64,000 bases of DNA from Bacteroidaceae bacterium (lineage in GTDB: Bacteria; Bacteroidota; Bacteroidia; Bacteroidales; Bacteroidaceae), in assembly GCA_017517605.1 (NCBI GenBank), contig JAFWYQ010000113.1:1-64000 (forward strand), written 5' to 3'. The notes under the pieces are model-generated. The model worked only from the letters and a program-made list of their open reading frames with translations, had not been told where the DNA came from and did not search any database. Shown piece by piece: positions 16,856-27,694 of this stretch. The translations under genes and the position numbers were made by a program. How positions within the stretch are numbered: position 1 is the stretch's first letter; each line of letters starts with the position of its first letter.

Positions 16856-18604
16856 ATGACAAAAGGAACTGTTAGCGGCGTTATCGCCAACATGGTAACG
16901 CTGAAGGTGGACGGACCCGTGGCTCAAGGCGAAATTTGCTACATTGAGACAGGTGGTGACCGTCTGATGTCGGAGGTCATCAAGGTGGTAGGTTCGGATG
17001 TGTACGTACAGGTGTTCGAAAGTACCCGTGGTCTGAAAGTGGGAGCAGTGGCCGAGTTTACGGGCCACATGCTGGAAGTGAAGCTGGCTCCCGGTATGTT
17101 GTCGAAGAACTTCGACGGTTTGCAGAACGACCTCGACAAGATGGAGGGTGTATTCCTGAAACGCGGACAATACACTGACCCCATTGATGAGGACCGTTTG
17201 TGGGAGTTCAACCCGATTGCCAAGGTGGGCGACGAGGTGCAGGCAGCTGACTGGTTGGGCGGTGTGGACGAGAACTCACAGCCGCTGAAAATCATGGTGC
17301 CTTTCCAATTGGAAGGCAAGGCCAAGGTGAAGAGCATTGCCGCCAAGGGACAATACAAGGTAAGCGATGTGATTGCCGTATTGACCGATGCCGAAGGTAA
17401 GGACATCGAGGTGAACATGATTCAACACTGGCCCGTGAAGTTTGCCATGACGCAGTACAAACAGAAACCCCGTCCCTTTAAACTGTTGGAGACTGGTGTG
17501 CGTACCATCGATACCTTTAACCCCATCGTTGAGGGTGGTACAGGTTTTATCCCTGGTCCCTTCGGTACGGGTAAGACTGTGCTTCAGCACGCCATCTCAA
17601 AGCAGGCCGAGGCCGACATAGTAATCATTGCTGCCTGTGGTGAGCGTGCGAATGAGGTGGTGGAAATCTTTACAGAGTTCCCCGAATTGGACGACCCTCA
17701 TACCGGACGTAAGTTGATGGAGCGTACCATCATCATTGCCAACACTTCAAACATGCCTGTGGCTGCCCGTGAAGCTTCAGTGTATACCGCTATGACCATG
17801 GCTGAGTATTACCGTGCAATGGGACTCCGTGTATTGTTGATGGCAGACTCTACTTCACGTTGGGCACAGGCCTTGCGTGAGATGTCGGACCGTATGGAGG
17901 AGTTGCCTGGTCCTGATGCTTTCCCCATGGACTTGTCGGCTTTGATTTCAAACTTCTACGGACGTGCAGGTTATGTGTATCTGAACAATGGTGAGGTGGG
18001 TTCTATCACCTTCATCGGAACAGTATCTCCTGCCGGTGGTAACTTGAAGGAGCCTGTGACGGAGAACACCAAGAAAGTGGCCCGTTGTTTCTATGCCCTC
18101 GAGCAGGACCGTGCCGACAAGAAGCGCTATCCGGCTGTGAACCCCATTGACTCGTATTCAAAATACTTGGAATATCCTGAGTTTGCCGAATACATCAAGG
18201 ATCGTATCAACGACCGTTGGATTCCGAAAGTGCTCGACTTGAAGACCCGTATGCAACGTGGTAAGGAGATTGCCGAGCAGATCAACATCTTGGGTGACGA
18301 CGGTGTGCCTGTGGACTATCACGAGACATTCTGGAAGTCGGAGATTATCGACTTTGTCATCCTGCAACAGGATGCATTCGACGAGGTGGATGCTGTGACA
18401 TCATTGGAGCGTCAGGAAGAGATTCTCGACTTGGTGGTGGAAATCTGTAGCATCGACTTTAAGTTTGACAACTTCTTGGATGTTGTGGATTATTTCAAGA
18501 AAATGATTAACGTCTGCAAGCAGATGAACTATTCTGAATACAAGTCAGAGCAATACTATGACTTCAAGAATCAGATTCAGGAGATGCTTGCCGGACATAA
18601 ATAA
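16856..18604 (+). CDS. ntpA: V-type ATPase catalytic subunit A
   Basis: Catalytic subunit hydrolysing or making ATP at the A/B interface. The P-loop GPFGTGKTVL lies near residues 234-243 (the common form is GPFGSGKT). The long non-homologous insert typical of A (not B or F-type beta) subunits lies at about 100-200, and LMADSTSRWAQALRE matches the family's conserved region. 582 aa, full length. Operonic, 21 nt after DUF2764 and 15 nt before subunit B. Confidence 0.95.
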   Translation: MTKGTVSGVIANMVTLKVDGPVAQGEICYIETGGDRLMSEVIKVVGSDVYVQVFESTRGLKVGAVAEFTGHMLEVKLAPGMLSKNFDGLQNDLDKMEGVFLKRGQYTDPIDEDRLWEFNPIAKVGDEVQAADWLGGVDENSQPLKIMVPFQLEGKAKVKSIAAKGQYKVSDVIAVLTDAEGKDIEVNMIQHWPVKFAMTQYKQKPRPFKLLETGVRTIDTFNPIVEGGTGFIPGPFGTGKTVLQHAISKQAEADIVIIAACGERANEVVEIFTEFPELDDPHTGRKLMERTIIIANTSNMPVAAREASVYTAMTMAEYYRAMGLRVLLMADSTSRWAQALREMSDRMEELPGPDAFPMDLSALISNFYGRAGYVYLNNGEVGSITFIGTVSPAGGNLKEPVTENTKKVARCFYALEQDRADKKRYPAVNPIDSYSKYLEYPEFAEYIKDRINDRWIPKVLDLKTRMQRGKEIAEQINILGDDGVPVDYHETFWKSEIIDFVILQQDAFDEVDAVTSLERQEEILDLVVEICSIDFKFDNFLDVVDYFKKMINVCKQMNYSEYKSEQYYDFKNQIQEMLAGHK

Positions 18605-18619
18605 TATAAGGTATAAGAT

Positions 18620-19945
18620 ATGGCAACAACAGCTTTTCAAAAAGTATATACGAAAATTAGCCAGATAACCAAGGCTACTTGTTCGCTGAAAGCAAAGGGC
18701 GTTGGCTATGATGAATTGGCTACCATCAATGGTAAGTTGGCCCAGGTGGTGAAGATTGCTGGCGACGATGTGACCCTTCAGGTATTTGAGGGTACGGGTG
18801 GTATTCCCACCAATGCTGAAGTGGTGTTCTTGGGCAAGGCTCCTACCTTGAAGGTGGGGGACCAGTTGTCGGGACGTTTCTTCAATGCCTACGGTGCTCC
18901 TATTGATGGTGGGCCGGAGATTGAAGGTAAAGAAGTGGAAATTGGTGGTCCTTCGGTGAATCCCGTTCGTCGTAAACAACCGAGTGAACTGATTGCTACC
19001 GGTATTGCCGGTATTGACTTGAACAACACCCTTGTGTCAGGTCAGAAGATTCCGTTCTTTGCAGACCCCGACCAACCGTTTAACGAGGTGATGGCTATGG
19101 TGGCTCTGCGTGCCAAGGTTGACAAGATTATCTTGGGAGGTATGGGTATGACTAACGATGACTATTACTTCTTCCGCAACACCTTCTCCAATGCCGGTGC
19201 GTTGGACCGTATCATCTGTTTCATGAATACTACGGAAGACCCTGCCGTAGAGCGTCTGTTGATTCCCGACATGGCCCTGACAGCTGCTGAGTACTTTGCT
19301 GTAGAGAAGAACGAGAAGGTGCTGGTACTGCTGACAGACATGACTTCGTATGCCGACTCATTGGCTATCGTGTCAAACCGTATGGACCAGATTCCTTCGA
19401 AGGACTCTATGCCTGGTTCGCTCTATTCTGACTTGGCCAAGATTTACGAGAAGGCCGTTCAGTTCCCTGAAGAGGTAGGTGGTGGCTCAATCACCATCAT
19501 CGCTGTGACTACTTTGTCGGGTGGCGACATCACTCATGCTGTACCTGATAACACTGGTTACATTACTGAGGGTCAGCTCTATTTGCGTCGTGACTCGGAT
19601 ATCGGTAAGGTTATCGTTGACCCGTTCCGCTCACTTTCGCGTCTGAAACAGTTGGTTGCCGGTAAGAAGACCCGTAAGGACCATAGTCAGGTGATGAATG
19701 CCGCTATCCGTCTGTATTCGGATGCTGCCAATGCCAAGACCAAGAAGGAGAATGGTTTCGACTTGACCAATTACGACGAGCGTTGCTTGGATTTTGCCAA
19801 GGAATATGCTGACAAGTTGCTGGCTATCGACGTGAATCTTGATACGGAGGAGATGCTCGACGAGACGTGGAAACTCTTCCGCAAGTACTTCAAGATTGAA
19901 GAGGTGAATATCAAGAAGGAATTTACGGATATTTACTGGAAGTAA
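18620..19945 (+). CDS. ntpB: V-type ATPase regulatory subunit B
   Basis: Non-catalytic nucleotide-binding subunit alternating with A in the head. As expected the P-loop is degenerate, and ILTDMTSYADSLAIVS-like sequence (LLTDMTSYADSLAIVSNRMD) is the hallmark of B subunits. 441 aa. It contains PDNTGYITEGQLYLRRD, the standard B-subunit segment. Followed by an intra-operon hairpin spacer before subunit D. Confidence 0.95.
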   Translation: MATTAFQKVYTKISQITKATCSLKAKGVGYDELATINGKLAQVVKIAGDDVTLQVFEGTGGIPTNAEVVFLGKAPTLKVGDQLSGRFFNAYGAPIDGGPEIEGKEVEIGGPSVNPVRRKQPSELIATGIAGIDLNNTLVSGQKIPFFADPDQPFNEVMAMVALRAKVDKIILGGMGMTNDDYYFFRNTFSNAGALDRIICFMNTTEDPAVERLLIPDMALTAAEYFAVEKNEKVLVLLTDMTSYADSLAIVSNRMDQIPSKDSMPGSLYSDLAKIYEKAVQFPEEVGGGSITIIAVTTLSGGDITHAVPDNTGYITEGQLYLRRDSDIGKVIVDPFRSLSRLKQLVAGKKTRKDHSQVMNAAIRLYSDAANAKTKKENGFDLTNYDERCLDFAKEYADKLLAIDVNLDTEEMLDETWKLFRKYFKIEEVNIKKEFTDIYWK

Positions 19946-19998
19946 TTAAAGAATTAAGGAATGAAAGGTTTTAATTCTTTCATTATTAATTATTAATT
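19945..19998. repeat. GAATTAAGG-word hairpin between subunits B and D
   Basis: AAAGAATTAA (19948-19957) pairs with TTAATTCTTT (19971-19980), with further ATTATTAATTATTAATT downstream. Sister of 15912-15990. Confidence 0.65.
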
Positions 19999-20004
19999 TC
20001 GATT

Positions 20005-20610
20005 ATGGCAATTAAGTTTCAATATAACAAGACATCGCTTCAGCAGATTGAAAAGCAACTGAAGATGCGACAACGTACTTTGCCTATTATCAAGAGCAAG
20101 GAGACGGCATTGCGTCTGGAGGTGAAGAAATGCAAGGAGGAGGCCGTGGCTTTGGAAAAGAAACTGGAAAGTCAGATTGGAGGATATGAATCGATGTATG
20201 CCCTTTGGGGAGAGTTTGACCCTTCGCTGGTGGCTCTGAAGGACGTGGAATTGGATGTGAAGAAAATCGCTGGTGTCCGCGTACCTATTCTGAAGAATAT
20301 ACGTCTGGAAGTTCGCCCTTTCGGCTTGTTCAGTGCTCCGAAGTGGTACTTCGATGGTATCAATCTGTTGCAGGGTCTTGCCAAAACAGCTGTCGAGCGC
20401 GAATTTGTGCTTGCCAAGTTGGGGTTGTTGGAACATGCCCGCAAGAAGACTACTCAGAAGGTGAACCTTTTTGAGAAAGTGCAGATTCCGGGCTTCCAAG
20501 AGGCCGTGCGCAAGATTAAGCGATTTATGGAAGATGAGGAGAACCTCTCCAAATCTTCACAGAAAATCTTGAAGTCACTTCAAGAAAAGAGAAAGGAGGC
20601 TGAGGCATGA
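20005..20610 (+). CDS. ntpD: V-type ATPase subunit D (central stalk)
   Basis: Rotor shaft protein: two long antiparallel helices at residues about 1-60 and 135-201 rich in Lys/Glu/Gln with a short central part, as in NtpD/AtpD. MAIKFQYNKTSLQQIEKQLKMRQRTLPIIKSKETAL fits the family N-terminus (its LKxRxxxLxxxKxKxxxL pattern). 201 aa, normal. Its TGA overlaps the ATG of subunit I by four bases, implying translational coupling. Subunit F, its usual partner, is not found in the operon. Confidence 0.88.
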   Translation: MAIKFQYNKTSLQQIEKQLKMRQRTLPIIKSKETALRLEVKKCKEEAVALEKKLESQIGGYESMYALWGEFDPSLVALKDVELDVKKIAGVRVPILKNIRLEVRPFGLFSAPKWYFDGINLLQGLAKTAVEREFVLAKLGLLEHARKKTTQKVNLFEKVQIPGFQEAVRKIKRFMEDEENLSKSSQKILKSLQEKRKEAEA

Positions 20611-22469
20611 TTCAGAAAATGAAAAAACTGACCATCCTTGTTACCTGCAAGGAATATGAACAATTCTTGTCGGACATCCGCGAATTGGGCGTTCTGCATA
20701 TCCAAGAGTTGCAGAGCGGTGCCACCAGTCCCGCATTGCAAGAGGGTTTGGCATTGGCCGAACGTTATAGCAATGCTCTGAAAGCATTGGATTTTGTGTC
20801 AGAAACCTATGAATTTGGTGTGGATGTCAATGTTCAGCAGGCTGATGCAACCAAGGGATTGACATTGGTTGAAACGATTGAAGGCAAACTGGAAGAAGAG
20901 AACAAACTGAAACACCGTATTGACAATGTAGAGAAGAATATCGAAGCCTTGCTCCCTTGGGGTGAGTTTGACGGGCCTTCGGTAAACAGATTGTCATCCG
21001 TTGGTTACCAGGTGAACTTTTACTGTTGCCCAAGCAAAATGTTCAAAGCTGAATGGCAGGATGAATATTTTGCACAAGTCATCAGTGAAGTCGGAGGTAA
21101 ATCCTACTTTGTGACATTCTCTACCGAACAGCTTGACATTACAGCCGAAAAATTGCAGCTTCCTGTTGAATCCCTTTCTTATTATGAGAAGGAGAAAACA
21201 GGATTGGAAGAAGCATTGAAAGAGGTACGTCTCTATCTTTATCGTCTGAACAAAGAACAGCGAGGAAGCGTCTTGGCCGGACAGGTGGAGAATGAGAATC
21301 GTATATCTTTATCTAAAGTTCATTTGAATACCGAGTCGGTGGCCGGTGATGCCGTGAAACTGATTGTAGGTTGGACGTTGGAAGAGAAGGCAGAAGAGGT
21401 TGTAGCATATTTGGATGCCAATCGTATCTTCTATGAAATGGAAGAACCTAAATTAGAAGACGATGTACCTGTACAAATCAAGAACGATTCATACAGTTCG
21501 CTGTTTGAACCCATTCTGCGCATGTATTCGTTGCCCAAGTATCACGATTTGGATCCCACTCCATTCTTTGCACCTTTCTTCATGCTCTTCTTCGGATTGT
21601 GTATGGGAGATGCCGGTTATGGTCTCATCATTCTGTTGGTAAGTTTGATTCTTCGCAAGAAATTGAGTCCGGAAATGAAAGGCTATGGAACTTTGGGTAT
21701 AATCCTTGGTGCCATGACTATGGTGTGTGGTGCCTTGACCGGTTCGTTCCTTGGTATCGACCTCAATCAGGCTGATTGGGCTTTCCTTGCGCCGATTAAG
21801 CCTTACTTTATCAGTGATGCCAACTTTACGATATTCGGTTATTCGCCCATGATGGTGATTTCTGTGATTATCGGATTGATACAGGTGCTGTTGGGTATGG
21901 TGATGGCTGGAATGAAAGCCGCCAAACTTTATGGATGGAAATATGGAGTAGGGAAGATGTCGTGGGTAGTAGCCCTATTGTCGGCCATTGCCTGCTTCGG
22001 TATTCCTGCTTGTGGAGTGGCGTTTCCTATGGTGGTGACTTATGTGCTCTATGCCTTGATAGGAGTTTCCGTTTTGGGAATCTTCTTCTTCAATTCACCG
22101 GACAAGAACATTGTTGTCAATTTCGGTTCGGGATTGTGGGACACATATGGCATGGCTACCGGACTGTTGGGTGACTTGCTCAGCTATATCCGTCTGTTTG
22201 CCCTCGGTTTGACAGGTGGTGTGTTGGGCGGTGTGTTCAACCAATTGGCTATGGACTTGACTGCTGATTTGTCATGGGCTATCCGTTGGTTGCCTATGCT
22301 TATCATTCTGTTGTTGGGTCACGGTATCAACTTTGCCCTCTGTATGATTTCATCTTTTGTACATCCAATGCGATTGACCTTCGTAGAGTTCTTCAAGAAT
22401 GCCAATTTCGAAGGTGGTGGCAAGGAGTATTCACCTTTCCGTATGAAAGTATTCAAAGGAAATAAATAA
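20607..22469 (+). CDS. ntpI: V-type ATPase membrane subunit I (a-type)
   Basis: The stator membrane subunit that provides the ion half-channels. Residues about 1-310 are the cytoplasmic domain with coiled coils; from about 320 come seven or eight membrane helices, including the conserved PFFAPFFMLFFGLCMGDAGYG segment and LLGDLLSYIRLFALGL, whose Arg is the essential rotor-facing residue. 620 aa. Start overlaps the D stop codon. Followed by subunit K after 39 nt. Confidence 0.92.
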   Translation: MIQKMKKLTILVTCKEYEQFLSDIRELGVLHIQELQSGATSPALQEGLALAERYSNALKALDFVSETYEFGVDVNVQQADATKGLTLVETIEGKLEEENKLKHRIDNVEKNIEALLPWGEFDGPSVNRLSSVGYQVNFYCCPSKMFKAEWQDEYFAQVISEVGGKSYFVTFSTEQLDITAEKLQLPVESLSYYEKEKTGLEEALKEVRLYLYRLNKEQRGSVLAGQVENENRISLSKVHLNTESVAGDAVKLIVGWTLEEKAEEVVAYLDANRIFYEMEEPKLEDDVPVQIKNDSYSSLFEPILRMYSLPKYHDLDPTPFFAPFFMLFFGLCMGDAGYGLIILLVSLILRKKLSPEMKGYGTLGIILGAMTMVCGALTGSFLGIDLNQADWAFLAPIKPYFISDANFTIFGYSPMMVISVIIGLIQVLLGMVMAGMKAAKLYGWKYGVGKMSWVVALLSAIACFGIPACGVAFPMVVTYVLYALIGVSVLGIFFFNSPDKNIVVNFGSGLWDTYGMATGLLGDLLSYIRLFALGLTGGVLGGVFNQLAMDLTADLSWAIRWLPMLIILLLGHGINFALCMISSFVHPMRLTFVEFFKNANFEGGGKEYSPFRMKVFKGNK

Positions 22470-22490
22470 TAAACAAAAAAGTAATAATAA

Positions 22491-22964
<474 letters not shown>

Positions 22965-23005
22965 TGTCAGTGAATCAGTCGTTGTACTGACACATTGGTT
23001 TTTGT

Positions 23006-23062
23006 AGAGAAATCGTCTGCTCTTCCGTATTGTCGGCAGGTAGGCGATTTCTCTATTTTTTT
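23006..23062 (+). terminator. Terminator of the V-ATPase operon
   Basis: AGAGAAATCG (23006-23015) pairs with CGATTTCTCT (23045-23054), followed by ATTTTTTT. Confidence 0.8.
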
Positions 23063-23117
23063 ACATTTTATTAGTGAGAAAAAGAGTCAGATAGCTGATT
23101 GTCTGACAAAAAAGTAG

Positions 23118-23125
23118 TACCTTTG
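23118..23125 (+). promoter_or_regulatory. -7 box of the glycogen synthase gene
   Basis: TACCTTTG followed by CACC, 35 nt before the ATG at 23161. The -33 element is not clear. Confidence 0.6.
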
Positions 23126-23160
23126 CACCGGTAACTAATTTAAGGTAAAAATTGAGAGAA

Positions 23161-24828
23161 ATGACGAAGAAAATGCAAACTCCGGATTACATTTTTGAAT
23201 CCAGTTGGGAGGTGTGCAATAAAGTAGGTGGTATTTACACTGTGCTATCTACAAGAGCGAAGACTTTGCAGGACGAATTTACTGACAGAATATTATTTGT
23301 GGGTCCTGATTTTTGGCAAAATAAAGAAAATCCCCTTTTCATTGAAGACGAAACCTTGTTTGCTGACTGGAAGAAGCAGGCAGCCGAGGATGGCTTGCAA
23401 GTAAGAATCGGCCGTTGGAACATTCCAGGACAGCCTTTGGTGCTGTTGGTTGATTTCCAACCCTTCTTTGCGCAGAAGAACCAGATATATACGGATATGT
23501 GGAATGACTTCCGGATAGACTCTCTTCATGCGTATGGCGATTATGATGAAGCTTCTATGTTTTCATACGCTTCGGCCAAGGTGGTGGAGAGTTTCTATCG
23601 CTTCAACTTGACCGAGAATGCCAAGGTGGTCTATCAGGCTCATGAGTGGATGACAGGTTTGGGCGCTTTGTATCTGCAGAAGGCTGTGCCCGAAATTGCC
23701 ACTATATTCACTACCCATGCAACCTCTATCGGACGTAGTATTGCCGGTAACAACAAACCTCTGTACGATTATCTGTTTGCCTACAATGGCGACCAGATGG
23801 CAGGCGAGTTGAATATCCAATCCAAACATTCTGTAGAGAAGCAGACTGCTCATTATGTCGATTGCTTTACTACTGTGAGCGACATCACTGCCCGCGAGTG
23901 TGCCGAGCTGTTGGACAAGCCTGCTGATGTGGTGCTGATGAATGGTTTTGAGAACGATTTCGTCCCCGTAGGCGCTTCTTATACTGCCAAGCGTAAGAAA
24001 GCCCGCCAGTTGAAACTCCGTTTGGCCAACTGCCTGTTGGGTGAGGAGTTCAAGGACGAAGAGACACTTATCATTGGAACCAGTGGACGATATGAGTTCA
24101 AGAATAAAGGTATCAATGTGTTTTTGGAGGCATTGAACCGCTTGAACCGCGACAAGAATCTGAAGAAGAAAGTGTTGGCATTTGTGAATGTGCCAAGTTG
24201 GGTAGGGGACCCTCGTGAAGACCTTTTGGAGAGACTGAACAGTAAGGAAAAATTCACTACTCCGCTTCAGTGCCCCCTTATTACCCATTGGCTGCATAAC
24301 ATGACACATGACCAAGTGCTTGATATGTTGAAATATTTGGGTATGGGTAATAGTCCCGAAGACAAGGTGAAGGTTATCTTTGTTCCCTGTTATCTGGATG
24401 GCTTTGACGGCATTGTCAACAAGCATTATTATGATGTAGTGTTGTGTGAAGATTTGACCGTATATCCGTCGTATTATGAACCTTGGGGATACACACCGTT
24501 GGAGAGCGTAGCCTTCAAGGTGCCTACCATCACTACGGATTTCGCAGGCTTCGGCTTGTGGGCGAATACGTTGAAGGGAGGCCAATACAGTCAGATAGAA
24601 GATGGTGTGAAGGTGATTCACCGTTCGGATTACAACTATTCCGAAGTGGCAGATGTTATTCGTGATACGATTGTGGAATTTTCGAACAAGACTGATGCCG
24701 AAGTGAAGAAAATCCGTAAGAATGCAGCAGCCGTAGCTGAAAAGGCTTTGTGGAAACACTTCATAAAGTATTATTATGAGGCGTATGACATTGCTTTGCG
24801 TAATGCCCAGAAGCGTAATGCAAACTAA
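23161..24828 (+). CDS. Glycogen synthase of the GT3 (eukaryote-like) family
   Basis: It elongates alpha-1,4-glucan from a nucleotide-glucose donor. PDYIFESSWEVCNKVGGIYTVLSTRA at the N-terminus is diagnostic of GT3 glycogen synthases (animal/yeast type), not the GT5 enzyme GlgA of most bacteria. YPSYYEPWGYTPLESVAFKVPTIT near residues 433-456 is the E-x7-E-like donor motif. 555 aa. The open frame starts at a TTG three codons earlier, but the ATG at 23161 is preferred. Followed after 60 nt by glycogen phosphorylase, with no terminator between, so probably one operon. Confidence 0.9.
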   Translation: MTKKMQTPDYIFESSWEVCNKVGGIYTVLSTRAKTLQDEFTDRILFVGPDFWQNKENPLFIEDETLFADWKKQAAEDGLQVRIGRWNIPGQPLVLLVDFQPFFAQKNQIYTDMWNDFRIDSLHAYGDYDEASMFSYASAKVVESFYRFNLTENAKVVYQAHEWMTGLGALYLQKAVPEIATIFTTHATSIGRSIAGNNKPLYDYLFAYNGDQMAGELNIQSKHSVEKQTAHYVDCFTTVSDITARECAELLDKPADVVLMNGFENDFVPVGASYTAKRKKARQLKLRLANCLLGEEFKDEETLIIGTSGRYEFKNKGINVFLEALNRLNRDKNLKKKVLAFVNVPSWVGDPREDLLERLNSKEKFTTPLQCPLITHWLHNMTHDQVLDMLKYLGMGNSPEDKVKVIFVPCYLDGFDGIVNKHYYDVVLCEDLTVYPSYYEPWGYTPLESVAFKVPTITTDFAGFGLWANTLKGGQYSQIEDGVKVIHRSDYNYSEVADVIRDTIVEFSNKTDAEVKKIRKNAAAVAEKALWKHFIKYYYEAYDIALRNAQKRNAN

Positions 24829-24888
24829 TTTTTGAGAGTATAAAAAGAATAAACAGAACCGTTATTTATAAATTAATTAAAGAAATTT

Positions 24889-27453
24889 ATGAAAATCAAA
24901 GCAAGTAACGCGAATACTCCTAATTGGAAGGAGATTACCGTAAAAGCAAGCATTCCTGCTGAATTGAAGAAGTTGGAAGAGTTGGCCCGCAACATGTGGT
25001 GGGCTTGGAATCACGAAGCAACAGATTTGTTTGGTGACCTTGATCCCGTTCTTTGGAAAGAGGTAGCTCAGAATCCCGTTCTCCTGTTGGAGCGCATGAG
25101 CTATGATAAATTGGCCGAGTTGGCAGCCGATGAGGCTATCATCAAGCGTATTGATGAGGTATATGCACAATTCCGTGCTTACATGGATGTGAAGCCCAAT
25201 GCAGAGCGTCCTTCTGTGGCTTATTTCTGTATGGAATATGGTTTGAGCCATGTATTGAAGATTTATTCAGGTGGTCTTGGTATCCTTGCCGGTGACTATT
25301 TGAAGGAGGCATCAGACAGCAACGTGGATATGTGTGCCGTAGGTTTCCTCTATCGTTATGGATATTTTACCCAGTCTCTCTCTATGGATGGCCAGCAGGT
25401 GGCTAACTATGAGGCACAGAACTTCGGTTCATTGCCTATCGAGCGCACCTTGGATGCCAATGGCAACCCCGTAGTTGTGGAGGTTCCCTATATGGATTAT
25501 AAGGTTCACGCATACGTATGGACAGTGAACGTGGGTCGTATCAAACTCTATTTGCTTGATACAGACAATGAGTTGAACAGCGATTTCGACAAGAGCATCA
25601 CTCACGCCCTTTATGGTGGTGATTGGGAAAACCGCTTGAAGCAGGAGATTCTGCTCGGTATCGGTGGTATCCTCACTTTGCAGAAGTTGGGTATCAAGAA
25701 GGATATCTACCACTGCAACGAAGGCCACGCAGCCCTCTGCAACGTACAGCGCTTGTGCGATTACGTGAAGAGCGGCCTCACCTTCAACCAGGCTATGGAG
25801 TTGGTTCGTGCCTCTTCACTCTATACAGTACACACTCCCGTTCCTGCCGGTCACGACTACTTCGACGAAGGTCTCTTCGGCAAGTACATGAGCGGTTATC
25901 CTCAGATGATGGGTATCACTTGGGACGAGTTCATGGATATGGGTCGTATCAATCCGGGTGACAAGGGCGAGCGTTTCTGTATGTCAACCTTCGCTTGCAA
26001 CACTTGCCAGGAAGTGAATGGTGTGAGCTGGTTGCACGGAGAAGTGTCTAAGGGCATGTTCTCAGGCATTTGGAAGGGCTATTTCCCCGAAGAGTCTCAC
26101 GTAGGTTATGTAACCAATGGTGTACACTTCCCCACATGGAGTGCTACTGAGTGGAAGAACCTCTACAACAAGCACTTCGACAAGACCTTCATGGGCGACC
26201 AGAGCAACCAGAAGATTTGGGAGAAGATTTACGAAGTGAGCGATGAAGAGATTTGGAACACTCGTTTGGCTCTCAAGAACAAGCTCATCGACTACATCCG
26301 CAAGAGCTTCCGCGAAGACTGGTTGAAGAATCAGGGCGACCCCAGCCGTATCGTGTCATTGATGGAGAAAATCAACCCCAACGCCCTGTTGATTGGTTTT
26401 GCCCGTCGTTTTGCCACTTACAAGCGTGCTCACCTGTTGTTCACCGACCTCGACCGTTTGGCCAAGATTGTAAACAACCCCAACTATCCCGTTCAGTTCC
26501 TCTTTGCCGGTAAGGCTCATCCCCACGATGGTGGTGGTCAGGGACTCATCAAGAAGATTTACGAGATTTCACGCCGTCCTGAGTTCCTTGGTAAGATTAT
26601 CTTCCTCGAGAACTACGATATGAAGTTGGCTCGTCGCCTCGTTTCAGGTGTGGACATCTGGATGAACACTCCGACTCGTCCTCTCGAAGCATCAGGTACA
26701 TCAGGCGAGAAGGCGTTGATGAACGGTGTTGTCAACCTCTCTGTACTCGACGGATGGTGGCTCGAAGGTTACCGCGAAGGTGCAGGTTGGGCATTGACCG
26801 AAAAGCGTACTTACCAGAATCAGGAGCATCAGGATCAGCTCGATGCCGCTACTATCTACAGCTTGCTCGAGAACGAAATCCTGCCTCTCTACTACGCTCG
26901 CAATGCCAAGGGTTACAGCGAAGGTTGGGTACGCACCATCAAGAACTCAATCTCTCAGGTAGCTCCCCACTACACCATGAAGCGTCAGTTGGACGACTAC
27001 TACAGCAAGTTCTATTGCAAGGAAGCTGCCCGCTTTGCTGAGATTTCAGCCAACGACAACGAAAAGGCTAAGGAAATCGCAGCATGGAAGGAGCAGGTAG
27101 CTGCCGTATGGGATCAGATTGAAGTGGTTTCTTCAACCAAGGACGAAGCTATCCTCGCCGGTTCTACCGAGACAGGTAAGGAGTATACCATCACCCACGT
27201 TGTGGACGAGAAGGGCTTGGACGATGCCATCGGTATCGAACTTGTTTCCATCTACAAGGACAAGGAGGGTAAGGACCACGTATACAGCGTAGAGCCTATG
27301 GAAGTGGTGAAGCGCGAGGGCGACCTCTTCACCTTCCAGTGCAAGCACCACCTCGACCACGGAGGTTCATACCGTGTGGCTTATCGTATGTTCCCCAAGA
27401 ACGTCAACTTGCCTCACCGTCAGGACTTCTGCTACGTTCGTTGGTTCGTGTAA
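24889..27453 (+). CDS. glgP: Alpha-glucan (glycogen) phosphorylase, GT35
   Basis: Releases glucose-1-phosphate from glycogen with pyridoxal phosphate. [22 protein letters not shown] contains the PLP lysine, Lys608, in the form used by the Thermotoga/archaeal branch of GT35. [27 protein letters not shown] and CNEGHAAL are other family blocks. 854 aa, the size of this branch, which has an N-terminal DUF3417 domain (residues about 10-120). Pairing of a synthase with a phosphorylase in one transcript suggests coordinated glycogen turnover. Confidence 0.93.
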   Translation: MKIKASNANTPNWKEITVKASIPAELKKLEELARNMWWAWNHEATDLFGDLDPVLWKEVAQNPVLLLERMSYDKLAELAADEAIIKRIDEVYAQFRAYMDVKPNAERPSVAYFCMEYGLSHVLKIYSGGLGILAGDYLKEASDSNVDMCAVGFLYRYGYFTQSLSMDGQQVANYEAQNFGSLPIERTLDANGNPVVVEVPYMDYKVHAYVWTVNVGRIKLYLLDTDNELNSDFDKSITHALYGGDWENRLKQEILLGIGGILTLQKLGIKKDIYHCNEGHAALCNVQRLCDYVKSGLTFNQAMELVRASSLYTVHTPVPAGHDYFDEGLFGKYMSGYPQMMGITWDEFMDMGRINPGDKGERFCMSTFACNTCQEVNGVSWLHGEVSKGMFSGIWKGYFPEESHVGYVTNGVHFPTWSATEWKNLYNKHFDKTFMGDQSNQKIWEKIYEVSDEEIWNTRLALKNKLIDYIRKSFREDWLKNQGDPSRIVSLMEKINPNALLIGFARRFATYKRAHLLFTDLDRLAKIVNNPNYPVQFLFAGKAHPHDGGGQGLIKKIYEISRRPEFLGKIIFLENYDMKLARRLVSGVDIWMNTPTRPLEASGTSGEKALMNGVVNLSVLDGWWLEGYREGAGWALTEKRTYQNQEHQDQLDAATIYSLLENEILPLYYARNAKGYSEGWVRTIKNSISQVAPHYTMKRQLDDYYSKFYCKEAARFAEISANDNEKAKEIAAWKEQVAAVWDQIEVVSSTKDEAILAGSTETGKEYTITHVVDEKGLDDAIGIELVSIYKDKEGKDHVYSVEPMEVVKREGDLFTFQCKHHLDHGGSYRVAYRMFPKNVNLPHRQDFCYVRWFV

Positions 27454-27480
27454 TTTGATTGTAAATTGCAATAACAATAG

Positions 27481-27518
27481 AAAGGGATGCACCGAGTTTG
27501 CGGTGCCTCCCTTTTTTT
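27481..27518 (+). terminator. Terminator after glgP
   Basis: AAAGGGATGCACCG pairs with CGGTGCCTCCCTTT across a GAGTTTG loop, followed by a long T run. Confidence 0.85.
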
Positions 27519-27529
27519 CTTCCCCATTC

Positions 27530-27562
27530 TTGGAAGAAATAGAAAAGATATTCGTATCTTCG
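27530..27562 (+). promoter_or_regulatory. Promoter of the HD-domain gene
   Basis: -33 TTGG (27530-27533), 21-nt spacer, -7 TATCTTCG (27555-27562, one mismatch to consensus). The leader of about 130 nt contains CCCCTCC/GGAGGGG, a small hairpin at about 27653-27672. Confidence 0.5.
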
Positions 27563-27694
27563 CAGCGAAATAAACTCTAACCCTAACAGACCCCACCCAT
27601 TCCTTCCTCATGAATGGGAAGGAGTAGATAGTACAGCAGAACTATTCACTCCCCTCCATACAGGGAGGGGTAGGGGGAGAGTCCACTAAACTGA

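Noticed and set aside
27461..27560. Insertion-sequence ends near the HD-domain gene
   Set aside because: The inverted sequences are explained by the glgP terminator and a small leader hairpin; no transposase is present.
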